A DNA stretch of 64,000 nt, from contig VXVC01000004.1 in the NCBI GenBank assembly GCA_009836625.1, forward strand, positions 513,037 to 577,036, written 5' to 3'. The notes under the pieces were generated by a model, which searched no databases, was not told the DNA's origin, and saw nothing but the letters and a program-made list of their open reading frames with translations. Shown here one piece after another: positions 12,282-20,833 of this stretch. The translations under genes and the position numbers were made by a program. Within the stretch, counting starts at the first letter, position 1. Each line of letters starts with the position of its first letter. Source of the stretch: Holophagales bacterium (GTDB lineage Bacteria; Acidobacteriota; Thermoanaerobaculia; Multivoradales; Multivoraceae).

Positions 12282-15200
12282 ATGTCGACGGCCTCCTGCC
12301 CGTTGCGCCTGGCGGCGACAATCATCTTCCTCTGCGCAGCGCCCGGGATGGCTCAGGAGGCCAGCCCGGCGCCGGTAGACGAGCACGAACACGGCGAGGC
12401 GGACGGGGCCGACCACGCGCACGAGCACCACAGCCACGAGTTCGAGACCTTTAGCCACACGGTCACGGTCACCGGCTCCTGGATCCCCGGCACTCCCGAG
12501 GACGCGGCGCAGCCGGTTTCCGTCCTGTCGCGCGACGACCTGGAAGCGGAGGGTTCGCCCAGCGTGTTCGACCTCATCCGCAATCTCCCGTTCAGTCTCG
12601 GCGCGAACCTCGGCTCCGAGCAGTTCGGCGTGCGCGCCGGGGCGGACCGCTCGAGCCTGAACCTGCGTGGCCTCGGCGCGAGCCGCTCCCTCGTTCTCCT
12701 GAACGGCGATCGCCTGACCTGGTCGCCGGGAGCGATCCCCAACCAGGCGCAACTCATGGTCGACACGAACGTCCTGCCGATGGTCGCGGTCGAGCGGGTC
12801 GAGCTCCTGCGCGACGGCGGCGCGGCGACGTACGGCTCGGACGCGATCGCCGGCGTGATGAACGTGATCACCCGCAGCCACTTCGACGGCCTCTCGTTCG
12901 AGGGCAAGCACAGCATGATCGACGGTTCCAACGGCGACGGCGAGATCGGCCTGATCGCCGGCCGGCCCTTCGCGGCCGGCCGCGGCCATGCGGTCACTTC
13001 GCTCGGCCTCTCGCGGCGCGGCCCCATCCGCTTCCTCGACCGGCGCTGGGCGCTTGCGCCCTATGCCGACAACCCGCGCGGCGGCTGGTCGGGAACCGGC
13101 CGTCCGGCGACGTTCTATCCGCTCTCGGACGCTCCCGGAATCCGCGACCCGAACTGCGAGCGCGTCGGGGGCGCGGTCAGCAGCCCCGGCAGTCCGCTCT
13201 GCCGCTACCAGTACACGGCATTCGACAACATCGTGCAGGACACGCGCCGGGGGCAGTGGTTCACCGAGGCCTCCTGGGACACGGAGGGCGGCTGGCATCT
13301 TGGCGCCGAGTTCCTGCTCGCCCGCAGCGAAGTGCCGTCGTGGTTCACTTCGCCGTCCTATCCGCCGACCAGGGTCATGGACGCCAGCCGTTCGGTGCGG
13401 GCGAACAACCCGGGCCTGATCGACATGGCCAGGCTCTACCCTGAGGTCTACGGCCCCTACGCCGCCTGCAGCGCGCCCTACTGCCTGTGGCAGGGCGACG
13501 GCGCCGCGCAGGACGCTGCCGGCATCGACCCCGGCTGGCAGGAGGTGGCCTGGATTCGCGGCCGGACGTTCGGCCAGGAGGGACCGCTGCGCAGCTACTT
13601 CCGCGAGTCCGAGACCGAGCGGGTCGCCTTCGACCTCGAGGGAGTGACGGGCGAAACCCTGTGGGCCTTTCGCGCGTCGTGGTCGGCCGCGGAGCGGAAA
13701 CTCGAGGACGGCGATGTCCTGGACTACCGCCTCCGGCGCGCGCTGGCGGGACTCGGCGGCCTCGCCTGCGAGCAGCAGGTGCCGAACGAGCACGACGGTG
13801 GCGGCAACCTGAGCTTCTCGCTCGAAACGCTGCGCAGGCACGCCGGCCAGGGCGACTGCAGCTACTGGATCCCCTTCTCCAACTCGATCAGGCCCCATCC
13901 CGCCGTGCCCGGCGTCACGAACCCCGACTACGACCCGGCCTTCGACAACGGCCACCTGTTCGACTACCTGACGACGATCCTGGGGACGCGCGGCGAAACC
14001 ACCCTGCTCGTTCTGGAGGCCGTGGCCAGCGGTCTGCTGAACTGGTCGCTCTCCGGGGGGACGGCGGAGTACGCGGTCGGCGCCCAGTGGCGCGCCGAGA
14101 CCTACGAGCTGACGCCCTACTCGGTCGGCGTAGCTCCGCCCCGTGGCGGCGCCCTCCACGACATCGAGGTCTATCCCTGCCCGGGCGGCCCGGAGATCAC
14201 TTCCTGCGCCACTCCGGAGGGCCTGTTCGTCTATCTGCCGCCCGCCTTCTCGACCGAGGACGACCGCGGCATCGGGTCGGTGTTCGGCGAACTGTCGCTG
14301 CCTCTTCATTCCTCGCTCGACAGCCAGCTCTCGCTCCGGTTCGAGGACTACGGTGGGGACGTCGGATCGAGCCTCGATCCGAAGGTCGCGCTGCGCTGGC
14401 AGGCGACCGAAGCGCTAGCGCTGCGCGGTTCACTGGGGACCACGTTCCGTGGTCCGACGCTGAACCAGACGGTCTCCGGCATCGCCGAGACCTCGCGCGA
14501 GAACATCGGTCCCATCGGTACCGCGAAGCCGGTCCGTATCCACGGCGATCCCGCGCTCGATCCGGAGTCGGCGACGACGTTCAATGCCGGCCTGGTGGTC
14601 GAGCGAAGTGGTCTGGCCGGCGCCGGCAGCAGGCTCTTCGCCACGCTGGACTACTGGCGCTACGACTTCAGGGATCCCCTGGTCATCCAGCCCTTCAGCG
14701 CCCTGATCGGCCTCGCCTGCCCGCCCGTCGATCATCCCCTGTGCGATCCGGGCTCCCCCTGGTTCGACGCCCTGACGATCAGCGGCGGCGTACCGACGAT
14801 CGAGAATCTCGACGCCGTGTCGGTGCGGATCGTCAACGGGCCGGACATCGAGACCGACGGCATCGACTTCCGGGCCGACTTCGAGGCCGATGCGGGCCAG
14901 GGACGCCTCCGCCTGGGCGCATCGGCCACGTACGCGCTGTCCTGGCGGATCGACGGCTGGGAACTCGGCGAGGCGTACGACGCGAAGGGCCGGCTAAACT
15001 ACGACACCTCCCTGGCCCGGCCGCTCCCGGAGCTCAAGGGCCGCGTCTTCGCCGGCTACTCGCGCGGTCCCTTCACCGGCCGCTGGAAGCTGAACTACAC
15101 TGGCTCCTTCCTCCAGGACGCGCCGCCGCCGTGGGGCGAGGACTACCCGGTCGACGCCCACGCCACCCACGACATCCACGTCTCCTGGGCCCTGCCCGGC

Positions 15201-15341
15201 GACCGCACCACGCTCTTCGCCTCGATCCTCAACCTCGCCGACGAGGATCCACCGCTGATCTTCCGCCCGGCGAACTACGACGCCTCGACGCACGATCCCC
15301 TGGGCCGGGTCCTCAGCATCGGCGTGCGGTTCGAACTCTAG
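12282..15341 (+). CDS. TonB-dependent receptor (paralogue 1), His-rich N-terminal segment
   Basis: Signal peptide; EHEHGEADGADHAHEHHSHEFETFSHTVTVTGSWIPGT; plug motif LLRDGGAATYGSDAIAGVMNVITR; C-terminal beta-strand ending LSIGVRFEL. Confidence 0.9.
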   Translation: MSTASCPLRLAATIIFLCAAPGMAQEASPAPVDEHEHGEADGADHAHEHHSHEFETFSHTVTVTGSWIPGTPEDAAQPVSVLSRDDLEAEGSPSVFDLIRNLPFSLGANLGSEQFGVRAGADRSSLNLRGLGASRSLVLLNGDRLTWSPGAIPNQAQLMVDTNVLPMVAVERVELLRDGGAATYGSDAIAGVMNVITRSHFDGLSFEGKHSMIDGSNGDGEIGLIAGRPFAAGRGHAVTSLGLSRRGPIRFLDRRWALAPYADNPRGGWSGTGRPATFYPLSDAPGIRDPNCERVGGAVSSPGSPLCRYQYTAFDNIVQDTRRGQWFTEASWDTEGGWHLGAEFLLARSEVPSWFTSPSYPPTRVMDASRSVRANNPGLIDMARLYPEVYGPYAACSAPYCLWQGDGAAQDAAGIDPGWQEVAWIRGRTFGQEGPLRSYFRESETERVAFDLEGVTGETLWAFRASWSAAERKLEDGDVLDYRLRRALAGLGGLACEQQVPNEHDGGGNLSFSLETLRRHAGQGDCSYWIPFSNSIRPHPAVPGVTNPDYDPAFDNGHLFDYLTTILGTRGETTLLVLEAVASGLLNWSLSGGTAEYAVGAQWRAETYELTPYSVGVAPPRGGALHDIEVYPCPGGPEITSCATPEGLFVYLPPAFSTEDDRGIGSVFGELSLPLHSSLDSQLSLRFEDYGGDVGSSLDPKVALRWQATEALALRGSLGTTFRGPTLNQTVSGIAETSRENIGPIGTAKPVRIHGDPALDPESATTFNAGLVVERSGLAGAGSRLFATLDYWRYDFRDPLVIQPFSALIGLACPPVDHPLCDPGSPWFDALTISGGVPTIENLDAVSVRIVNGPDIETDGIDFRADFEADAGQGRLRLGASATYALSWRIDGWELGEAYDAKGRLNYDTSLARPLPELKGRVFAGYSRGPFTGRWKLNYTGSFLQDAPPPWGEDYPVDAHATHDIHVSWALPGDRTTLFASILNLADEDPPLIFRPANYDASTHDPLGRVLSIGVRFEL

Positions 15342-15356
15342 GACCGGGGTGCTTCC

Positions 15357-16655
15357 GTGAAGCTCACGAGCGAATCGACGGCGCGCGCTACACCATGGAT
15401 CGCGCGGTCCGCAGCTGCTCGGGTCCGGGCCGCGATTCTGGTTCTGTTCGTTCTCGGTGGACCGGCCGCGTCGGCGCAAAGCACCGTAAACGCGGCTTCG
15501 CTCCCCGCGCATCTCCGGCCAACGCTCGACGGCACCGCAACCCTGATCTACGACGCCTCACCTGGTCGCCGAGTGCAGCTGACAGTCCTTTCGGATCCGG
15601 CAGGCCTTGAAGCTACGAGGCTGACCCTGGAGACGACTGCGGAGGATCTGAAACCTCTCGTCACGGAGATCCGTGAGCTCGCGCTGCGCCGGCCACCTGC
15701 TTCTCTTGGTCGCATCGTCCGCCTGGGAGATCAACTGGGCGAACTTCTGCTCGCACCGGTCGCTGACCAGCTCGGGAGTGTCTCCCGGCTCGGCCTTTCC
15801 GCCAACGGACCGTTGAGCGACCTGGCGTTCGGCGTTGTTCGGGCACCGCGGTCGCTCGATCCTCAGGGCCGCTACCTGATCGAAGCGCGGACTCTCTGCT
15901 GGATCGACCCGGCCCTGGGCGACGGCAACGCCGCCGACCGCCCGGCGAGCGACAGGCCGGTTGCGCTGGCGATCGCCGACGCCGTGTACCGTCCACCGGC
16001 ACGGCCACTCGGCGCCTCCATGAGCGACGGCGGCATCTCCTGGCGCCAGCACGCCGCGCGCCGCAATCAGGCGGGCACGATCCGCGCGCTGGGCTTGCCG
16101 GTAGTGTCCCGGTTCGGTCAAGCCGCCTCACCCGCCATCTTCTGGGAGTCGGCCGAGAGCTACGCCGTCCGGTTGCTTCACCTGGCGGTTGAGGCGCAGA
16201 TCGACCCGGCCAACCCCGACCGTTCAGCCCTGCTGCTTTCCCCCGAGAGGTACGACGAGCAGGCCATTCCCGTAGGCACAGGCCAACTGGCGTCGAGACT
16301 CGCGCTCGAACGCGAATCGCTGGTCGTCCTCTCTGGTCTGGACACGGGGAACCACGGCATCGGTCCGGGACCGTTCGTCGAGGCCTTCGGCGCCGCGGGC
16401 GCGGGTTCGGTCGTCGCGTCACTCTGGCCGGTCGTCGACGAATCCACGACGCACCTGTTCGACGCGTTCTACGAGAAGCTCGCCGAGGGAGCGACGCCGG
16501 CCGGAGCACTCCGAGACGCACAGAGCAGGCTCCTGGCCGAGCCGCTTCGTTTCGAACAGGGCGAGGGCCGGGAGCCCGTGGAGTTCGATGCTTTGCATCC
16601 GTACCACTGGGCCGGCTACCGCGTTTATCGAGGTTCGGCAGCAACCTGCGGTTGA
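15357..16655 (+). CDS. Secreted CHAT-domain-like protein, catalytic residues apparently substituted
   Basis: Signal peptide; CHAT-like C-terminus LVVLSGLDTGNHGIGPGPFVEAFGAAGAGSVVASLWPVVDESTTHLFDAFYEKLAEGATPAGALRDAQSRLL; upstream LLHLAVEAQIDPANPDRSALLLSP. Confidence 0.75.
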   Translation: MKLTSESTARATPWIARSAAARVRAAILVLFVLGGPAASAQSTVNAASLPAHLRPTLDGTATLIYDASPGRRVQLTVLSDPAGLEATRLTLETTAEDLKPLVTEIRELALRRPPASLGRIVRLGDQLGELLLAPVADQLGSVSRLGLSANGPLSDLAFGVVRAPRSLDPQGRYLIEARTLCWIDPALGDGNAADRPASDRPVALAIADAVYRPPARPLGASMSDGGISWRQHAARRNQAGTIRALGLPVVSRFGQAASPAIFWESAESYAVRLLHLAVEAQIDPANPDRSALLLSPERYDEQAIPVGTGQLASRLALERESLVVLSGLDTGNHGIGPGPFVEAFGAAGAGSVVASLWPVVDESTTHLFDAFYEKLAEGATPAGALRDAQSRLLAEPLRFEQGEGREPVEFDALHPYHWAGYRVYRGSAATCG

Positions 16656-16676
16656 GACAAGCGTAGAATCCCCCGC

Positions 16677-17171
16677 ATGACACCTCGCTCCGACCGTTTC
16701 CGCCTTTGTGCCACCACTGCCGTTCTCCTTCTGGGCGTGTTGGCCCTCTCGGGCTGCGGCGAATCGTCGCCGCCCCCCGCGACGGCGGCCAGCGACGATC
16801 CAGTCGCCACGCTGCTCGCGCTGCCAATGGAGCGGCTGATCGCGTACGACGCGGAGATCGAACTGACCCCTGATCAGGAAGAGATCAAGCGCGCCGCTCT
16901 GACGCCGATTCCCGCCCCCTGCTGCAGCGACCGCTCGGCTTACACGTGCTGCTGCCAGTGCAACCTGGGTCGGGCCTGGTGGGGCCTGTCGAAGGTGCTC
17001 ATCACGGAGCACGGCCAGAGCGCGACCGAGGTCCAGGCCAACGTCGAACGCTGGATTCGGAACGTGCGCCCACAGGGTTTCGCTGGCGACTCCTGCTACA
17101 CGGGACGCTGCTCCACCGCGGCAAGGCACGACGGCTGCTCGGGCATGAACCCGAACCGCATCGTGAGCTGA
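16677..17171 (+). CDS. Cysteine-rich lipoprotein of unknown function
   Basis: Lipobox VLALSGC; cluster PCCSDRSAYTCCCQC; further DSCYTGRC and HDGC. Confidence 0.65.
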   Translation: MTPRSDRFRLCATTAVLLLGVLALSGCGESSPPPATAASDDPVATLLALPMERLIAYDAEIELTPDQEEIKRAALTPIPAPCCSDRSAYTCCCQCNLGRAWWGLSKVLITEHGQSATEVQANVERWIRNVRPQGFAGDSCYTGRCSTAARHDGCSGMNPNRIVS

Positions 17172-17184
17172 TCGCCGAGTTCGC

Positions 17185-17448
17185 ATGAAGATCACCGTCG
17201 AGCTTCACGATGAGTTGCTCGAGCAGGCACAGGCGGTGGCCGAAAGAGAGGGTACGACTCTCCGCAGCCTGGTCGAGGAAGGCCTGCAGCGTAGCCTGGA
17301 AGCACGCCGGAAAGCGGCACAACGGCATCTGGACTTTCCGAGCTACGGGGGCAGCGGATTGACGACCGAGTTCCGGGGTGCGCCGTGGAATCGGATTCGA
17401 GCCGAGGCCTACCGCGGGCACGGCGCGTGCTCGCCATCGCCACGATGA
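17185..17448 (+). CDS. VapB-like (DUF2191-type) ribbon-helix-helix antitoxin, without an intact toxin gene
   Basis: MKITVELHDELLEQAQAVAEREGTTLRSLVEEGLQRSLEARR...FPSYGGSGLTTEF...YRGHGA matches this antitoxin architecture. Confidence 0.7.
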   Translation: MKITVELHDELLEQAQAVAEREGTTLRSLVEEGLQRSLEARRKAAQRHLDFPSYGGSGLTTEFRGAPWNRIRAEAYRGHGACSPSPR

Positions 17449-17462
17449 CCCTCGCCGGTTGA
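17427..17462 (+). pseudogene. Possible remnant of the cognate PIN (VapC-like) toxin start
   Basis: Overlapping frame GTG CTC GCC ATC GCC ACG ATG ACC CTC GCC GGT TGA = MLAIATMTLAG*, resembling a PIN N-terminus (MLAIDTNVLV...) that stops at once. Confidence 0.25.
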
Positions 17463-17497
17463 GCCGCCACCGGCCGTTCAGCGTCAGGCGAGAAGCT

Positions 17498-20400
17498 ATG
17501 TCGGCCGTCCTCCGCTCCACCTCCCGGCGAGCGCTCATCGTGTCGGCGGCGGCCGTCCTCCTGGCGTCCGGGGCCATTGCCCAGGAGACCGATGACGACC
17601 ACGCGGACGAGCACGAACACGCGGGCGCGGGGGAGGCCGGGCACGACCAGGAACACCACACGCACGAAGTCGAGACCTTCAGCCACACGGTGACCGTCAC
17701 CGGCTCCTGGATTCCGGGCACCCCCGAGGACGCCGCGCAGCCCGTCTCCGTTGTGTCTCGCGACGACTTGGAGGCGGAAGGCTCGCCCAGCATGCTCGGC
17801 GTCATCCGCAACCTCTCGTTCAGCCTCGGTGCCGACCTCGAGTCCGACCAGTTCGGCGCGCGCACGAACGAGGACCGCTCGACGCTCAACCTGCGCGGCC
17901 TTGGACCGAGCCGATCCCTGGTGCTGCTCAACGGCGACCGCCTGACCTGGTCTCCAGGCGCCATCCCGGACCAGGCGCAGCTCATCGTCGACACGAGCGT
18001 GCTGCCCATGGTCGCGGTCGAGCAGGTCGAGTTCCTGCGTGACGGCGGCGCCGCGACCTACGGCTCCGACGCCATCGCCGGCGTGATGAACGTGATCACC
18101 CGGAGCCACTTCGACGGTCTGTCCTTCGAGGGCAAGCACAGCGTGATCGACGGTTCGAACGGCGACGGCGAGGTCGGCCTCATTGGCGGCGGACCGTTCG
18201 GCGGAGGACGGGGTCATGCCGCCAGTTCCCTCGGTCTTTCGCGGCGGAGTCCGATCCGGCTCCGCGACCGCGACTGGGCCGTTCGGCCCTACGCCGACAA
18301 TCCCCGGGGGGGCTGGTCGGGGACCGGCCGGCCGGCTGTGTTCTACCCGCTCTCGGGCGCGCCAGCGATCCGCGACCCGAACTGCGAGCGCGTCGGGGGC
18401 GCGGTCAGCAGCCCCGACAGCCCTCTCTGCCGCGTCCAGTACACGCCGTTCGACAACTTGGTGCAGGACACGCGCCGTGGTCAGTGGTTCACCGAAGCCT
18501 CGTGGGACACGGAGGGCGGCTGGCACATCGGCGCCGAGGTCCTGTTCGCCAGGGGCGACGTGCCTTCCTGGCAGACCTCGCCGGGCTATCCGCCGAACAA
18601 GGTCGTCGATCTCACCCGTTCCGTGCGGGCGAACAACCCGGGGCTGGTCGACATGGCACGGCTCTACCCGGATCTGTACGGCGCCTACGCCTTCTGCGAC
18701 GCCCCCTGGTGCGGCTGGCAGGGAGACGGCGGCGCCCAGGACGCGGCGGGAATCGACCCGGCCTGGCAGGAAGTGGCGTGGATTCGAGGCAGGATGTTCG
18801 GCCAGGAAGGTCCCCTGCGCAGCCACATCCGCGAGTCCGACACGGAACGGTTCGCGTTCGACCTCGAAGGGGTGACCGGCGAGACCCTCTGGGCGTTCCG
18901 CACCTCCTGGTCGAGCGCCGATCGCAGGTTCGAGGACGGCGACGCCCTGCACTACCGCGCCCGGCGCGCGCTGGCCGGTCTCGGCGGCCTTGCCTGCGAG
19001 CAACAGGCGCCGAACGAGTACGACAAGGGCGGCAATCTGAGCTTCTCCCTGGACACCCTGCGCCGGTACGCGGGGCAGGGCAACTGCCGCTACTGGATCC
19101 CGTTCTCCAACTCCATCAGGCCCCATCCCCTGGTACCGAACGCCTCGAACCCCGACTACGATCCGGCGTTCGACAACGGTCCCCTGCACGACTACCTGAC
19201 GACGATCCTCGGCAGCCGGGGCGAGACGTCGCTGCTCGTCGTCGAAGCGGTGGCGAGCGGCCTGCTGGACTGGAGTCTCCCCGGCGGCGCGGCGGAGTAC
19301 GCGGCCGGAGTCCAATGGCGCGGCGAAACGTACGAACTGAATCCGTACACCGTCGGCGCGCCGACACCGCGAGGCGGCGCCCTGCACGACATCGCGATCT
19401 ACCCCTGCCCGGGCGGGCCGGACGTCACATCGTGCGAGAAGCGCGAGGGCGTGTTCGCCTACCTGCCGCCCGTCTTCCCGATCGAGGACGATCGCGGCAT
19501 CGGATCCGTGTTCGGCGAACTCTCGCTGCCGCTCGCCCCCTCGGTCGAAAGCCAGGTGTCGCTCCGCTTCGAGGACTACGGCGGCGACGTCGGCTCGAGT
19601 CTCGACCCCAAGTTGGCCCTGCGCTGGCAGGCCACGGACGCGCTGGCCCTGCGCGGCTCCTTCGGCACCACGTTCCGCGGGCCGACACTGAACCAGACGA
19701 TCGATGGAATTGCCGACACCTCGCGGTTCTTCATCGGCCGCATCGGCACGTTCAAACCGATCCACATTCACGGCGACCCGGCGCTCGACCCGGAGTCGGC
19801 CACGACGCTCAACACGGGCCTGGTGTTCGAGCGCAGCGGCCTCGGCGGCGGCAGCGGCCGCGTCTTCGCCACCATCGACTACTGGCGCTACGACTTCACC
19901 GACCCGCTCGTCATCCAGCCCTTCAACTCCATTCTCGGCCTCGCCTGCCCGCCCGCGAACCATCCGCTGTGCGACGAGGCTTCCCCCTGGTTCGACGGGC
20001 TGACCATCAGCGGCGGCGTCCCCAGCCTCGAGAACCTCGACACGCTCGCCGTACGGATCGTCAACGGCCCGGGCATCGAGACCGACGGCATCGACTTCCG
20101 CGCCGACCTCCAGAGAAACGCGGGCCCGGGACGTCTGACCCTGGGCGTCTCAGGCACAACCACCCTGTCCTGGCGCATTGACGGCTGGGAACTCGGCGAC
20201 CCCTACGACGCGAAGGGAAGGCTGAACTACGACACCTCCCTCGCCCGCGCCCTGCCGGAGTTCAAGGGCCGTCTCTTCGCCGGCTACACGTTCGGCCCCT
20301 TTACCGGCCGCTGGCACCTGAACTACACCGATTCCTATGTCCACGACGCCCCCGCCCCCTGGGGCGACAACTACCCCATCGACGCCTTCGCCACCCACGA

Positions 20401-20569
20401 CCTCCACGTCTCCTGGTCCATCCCGGGCGACCGCGCCACCCTCTTCGCCTCGATCCTCAATCTCGGCGACCAGGATCCACCCCGCGTCTTCCGCCAAATC
20501 AACTACGACCCCTCGACCCACAACCCCCTGGGCCGGATCCTCAGCATCGGCTTGCGGTTGGAGTTGTAG
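17498..20569 (+). CDS. TonB-dependent receptor (paralogue 2), His-rich N-terminal segment
   Basis: Near full-length similarity to 12282..15341; shared ETFSHTVTVTGSWIPGTPEDAAQPVSV and YGSDAIAGVMNVITRSHFDGLSFEGKHS; His-rich DDHADEHEHAGAGEAGHDQEHHTHE. Start chosen at MSAVLRSTSRRALIVSAAAVLLASGAIAQ. Confidence 0.9.
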   Translation: MSAVLRSTSRRALIVSAAAVLLASGAIAQETDDDHADEHEHAGAGEAGHDQEHHTHEVETFSHTVTVTGSWIPGTPEDAAQPVSVVSRDDLEAEGSPSMLGVIRNLSFSLGADLESDQFGARTNEDRSTLNLRGLGPSRSLVLLNGDRLTWSPGAIPDQAQLIVDTSVLPMVAVEQVEFLRDGGAATYGSDAIAGVMNVITRSHFDGLSFEGKHSVIDGSNGDGEVGLIGGGPFGGGRGHAASSLGLSRRSPIRLRDRDWAVRPYADNPRGGWSGTGRPAVFYPLSGAPAIRDPNCERVGGAVSSPDSPLCRVQYTPFDNLVQDTRRGQWFTEASWDTEGGWHIGAEVLFARGDVPSWQTSPGYPPNKVVDLTRSVRANNPGLVDMARLYPDLYGAYAFCDAPWCGWQGDGGAQDAAGIDPAWQEVAWIRGRMFGQEGPLRSHIRESDTERFAFDLEGVTGETLWAFRTSWSSADRRFEDGDALHYRARRALAGLGGLACEQQAPNEYDKGGNLSFSLDTLRRYAGQGNCRYWIPFSNSIRPHPLVPNASNPDYDPAFDNGPLHDYLTTILGSRGETSLLVVEAVASGLLDWSLPGGAAEYAAGVQWRGETYELNPYTVGAPTPRGGALHDIAIYPCPGGPDVTSCEKREGVFAYLPPVFPIEDDRGIGSVFGELSLPLAPSVESQVSLRFEDYGGDVGSSLDPKLALRWQATDALALRGSFGTTFRGPTLNQTIDGIADTSRFFIGRIGTFKPIHIHGDPALDPESATTLNTGLVFERSGLGGGSGRVFATIDYWRYDFTDPLVIQPFNSILGLACPPANHPLCDEASPWFDGLTISGGVPSLENLDTLAVRIVNGPGIETDGIDFRADLQRNAGPGRLTLGVSGTTTLSWRIDGWELGDPYDAKGRLNYDTSLARALPEFKGRLFAGYTFGPFTGRWHLNYTDSYVHDAPAPWGDNYPIDAFATHDLHVSWSIPGDRATLFASILNLGDQDPPRVFRQINYDPSTHNPLGRILSIGLRLEL

Positions 20570-20646
20570 CTGCCAGGCTCACGGGGCGCCCGCACACACC
20601 GTGTGTGGCACTCCTGAACCTCGTGCGCGGGTTCCACCGACATCCA

Positions 20647-20822
20647 GCTGGCAGCAGGCCGGAGAGGAGGGTCCCAGGGGGCTTGAGGCCAGCGACTGCC
20701 GATGTCCTGCCAGCAGCCGACAACCTCACGGAGCGCAGCCGACCGAAGCGAACCCCCACCCCCTCATCCACCGAGAGGGGGTGAGCGTCCCCTGGGACCC
20801 TCCTCCCCGGCCTGTTGCCGGC
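20647..20822. repeat. Large interrupted inverted repeat (34-nt arms) with an inner hairpin
   Basis: Left arm 20647-20680 gctggcagcaggccggagaggagggtcccagggg; right arm 20789-20822 cccctgggaccctcctccccggcctgttgccggc; reverse complements with 3 mismatches. Inner stem caccccctc/gagggggtg. Confidence 0.75.
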
Positions 20823-20833
20823 GGCAGTCGTAC

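Noticed and set aside
12186-14309. 707-aa minus-strand ORF opposite TonB receptor 1
   Set aside because: Antisense of a clear receptor; composition (Arg/Val/Ala/Asp-rich) is the codon-shadow artefact of high-GC DNA; no recognisable domain.
13487-15610. 707-aa plus-strand ORF in another frame of TonB receptor 1
   Set aside because: Arg/Pro/Gly-rich out-of-frame translation of the receptor.
17192-19963. 923-aa minus-strand ORF opposite TonB receptor 2
   Set aside because: Same shadow as above; its similarity to the 12186..14309 ORF follows from the receptor duplication.
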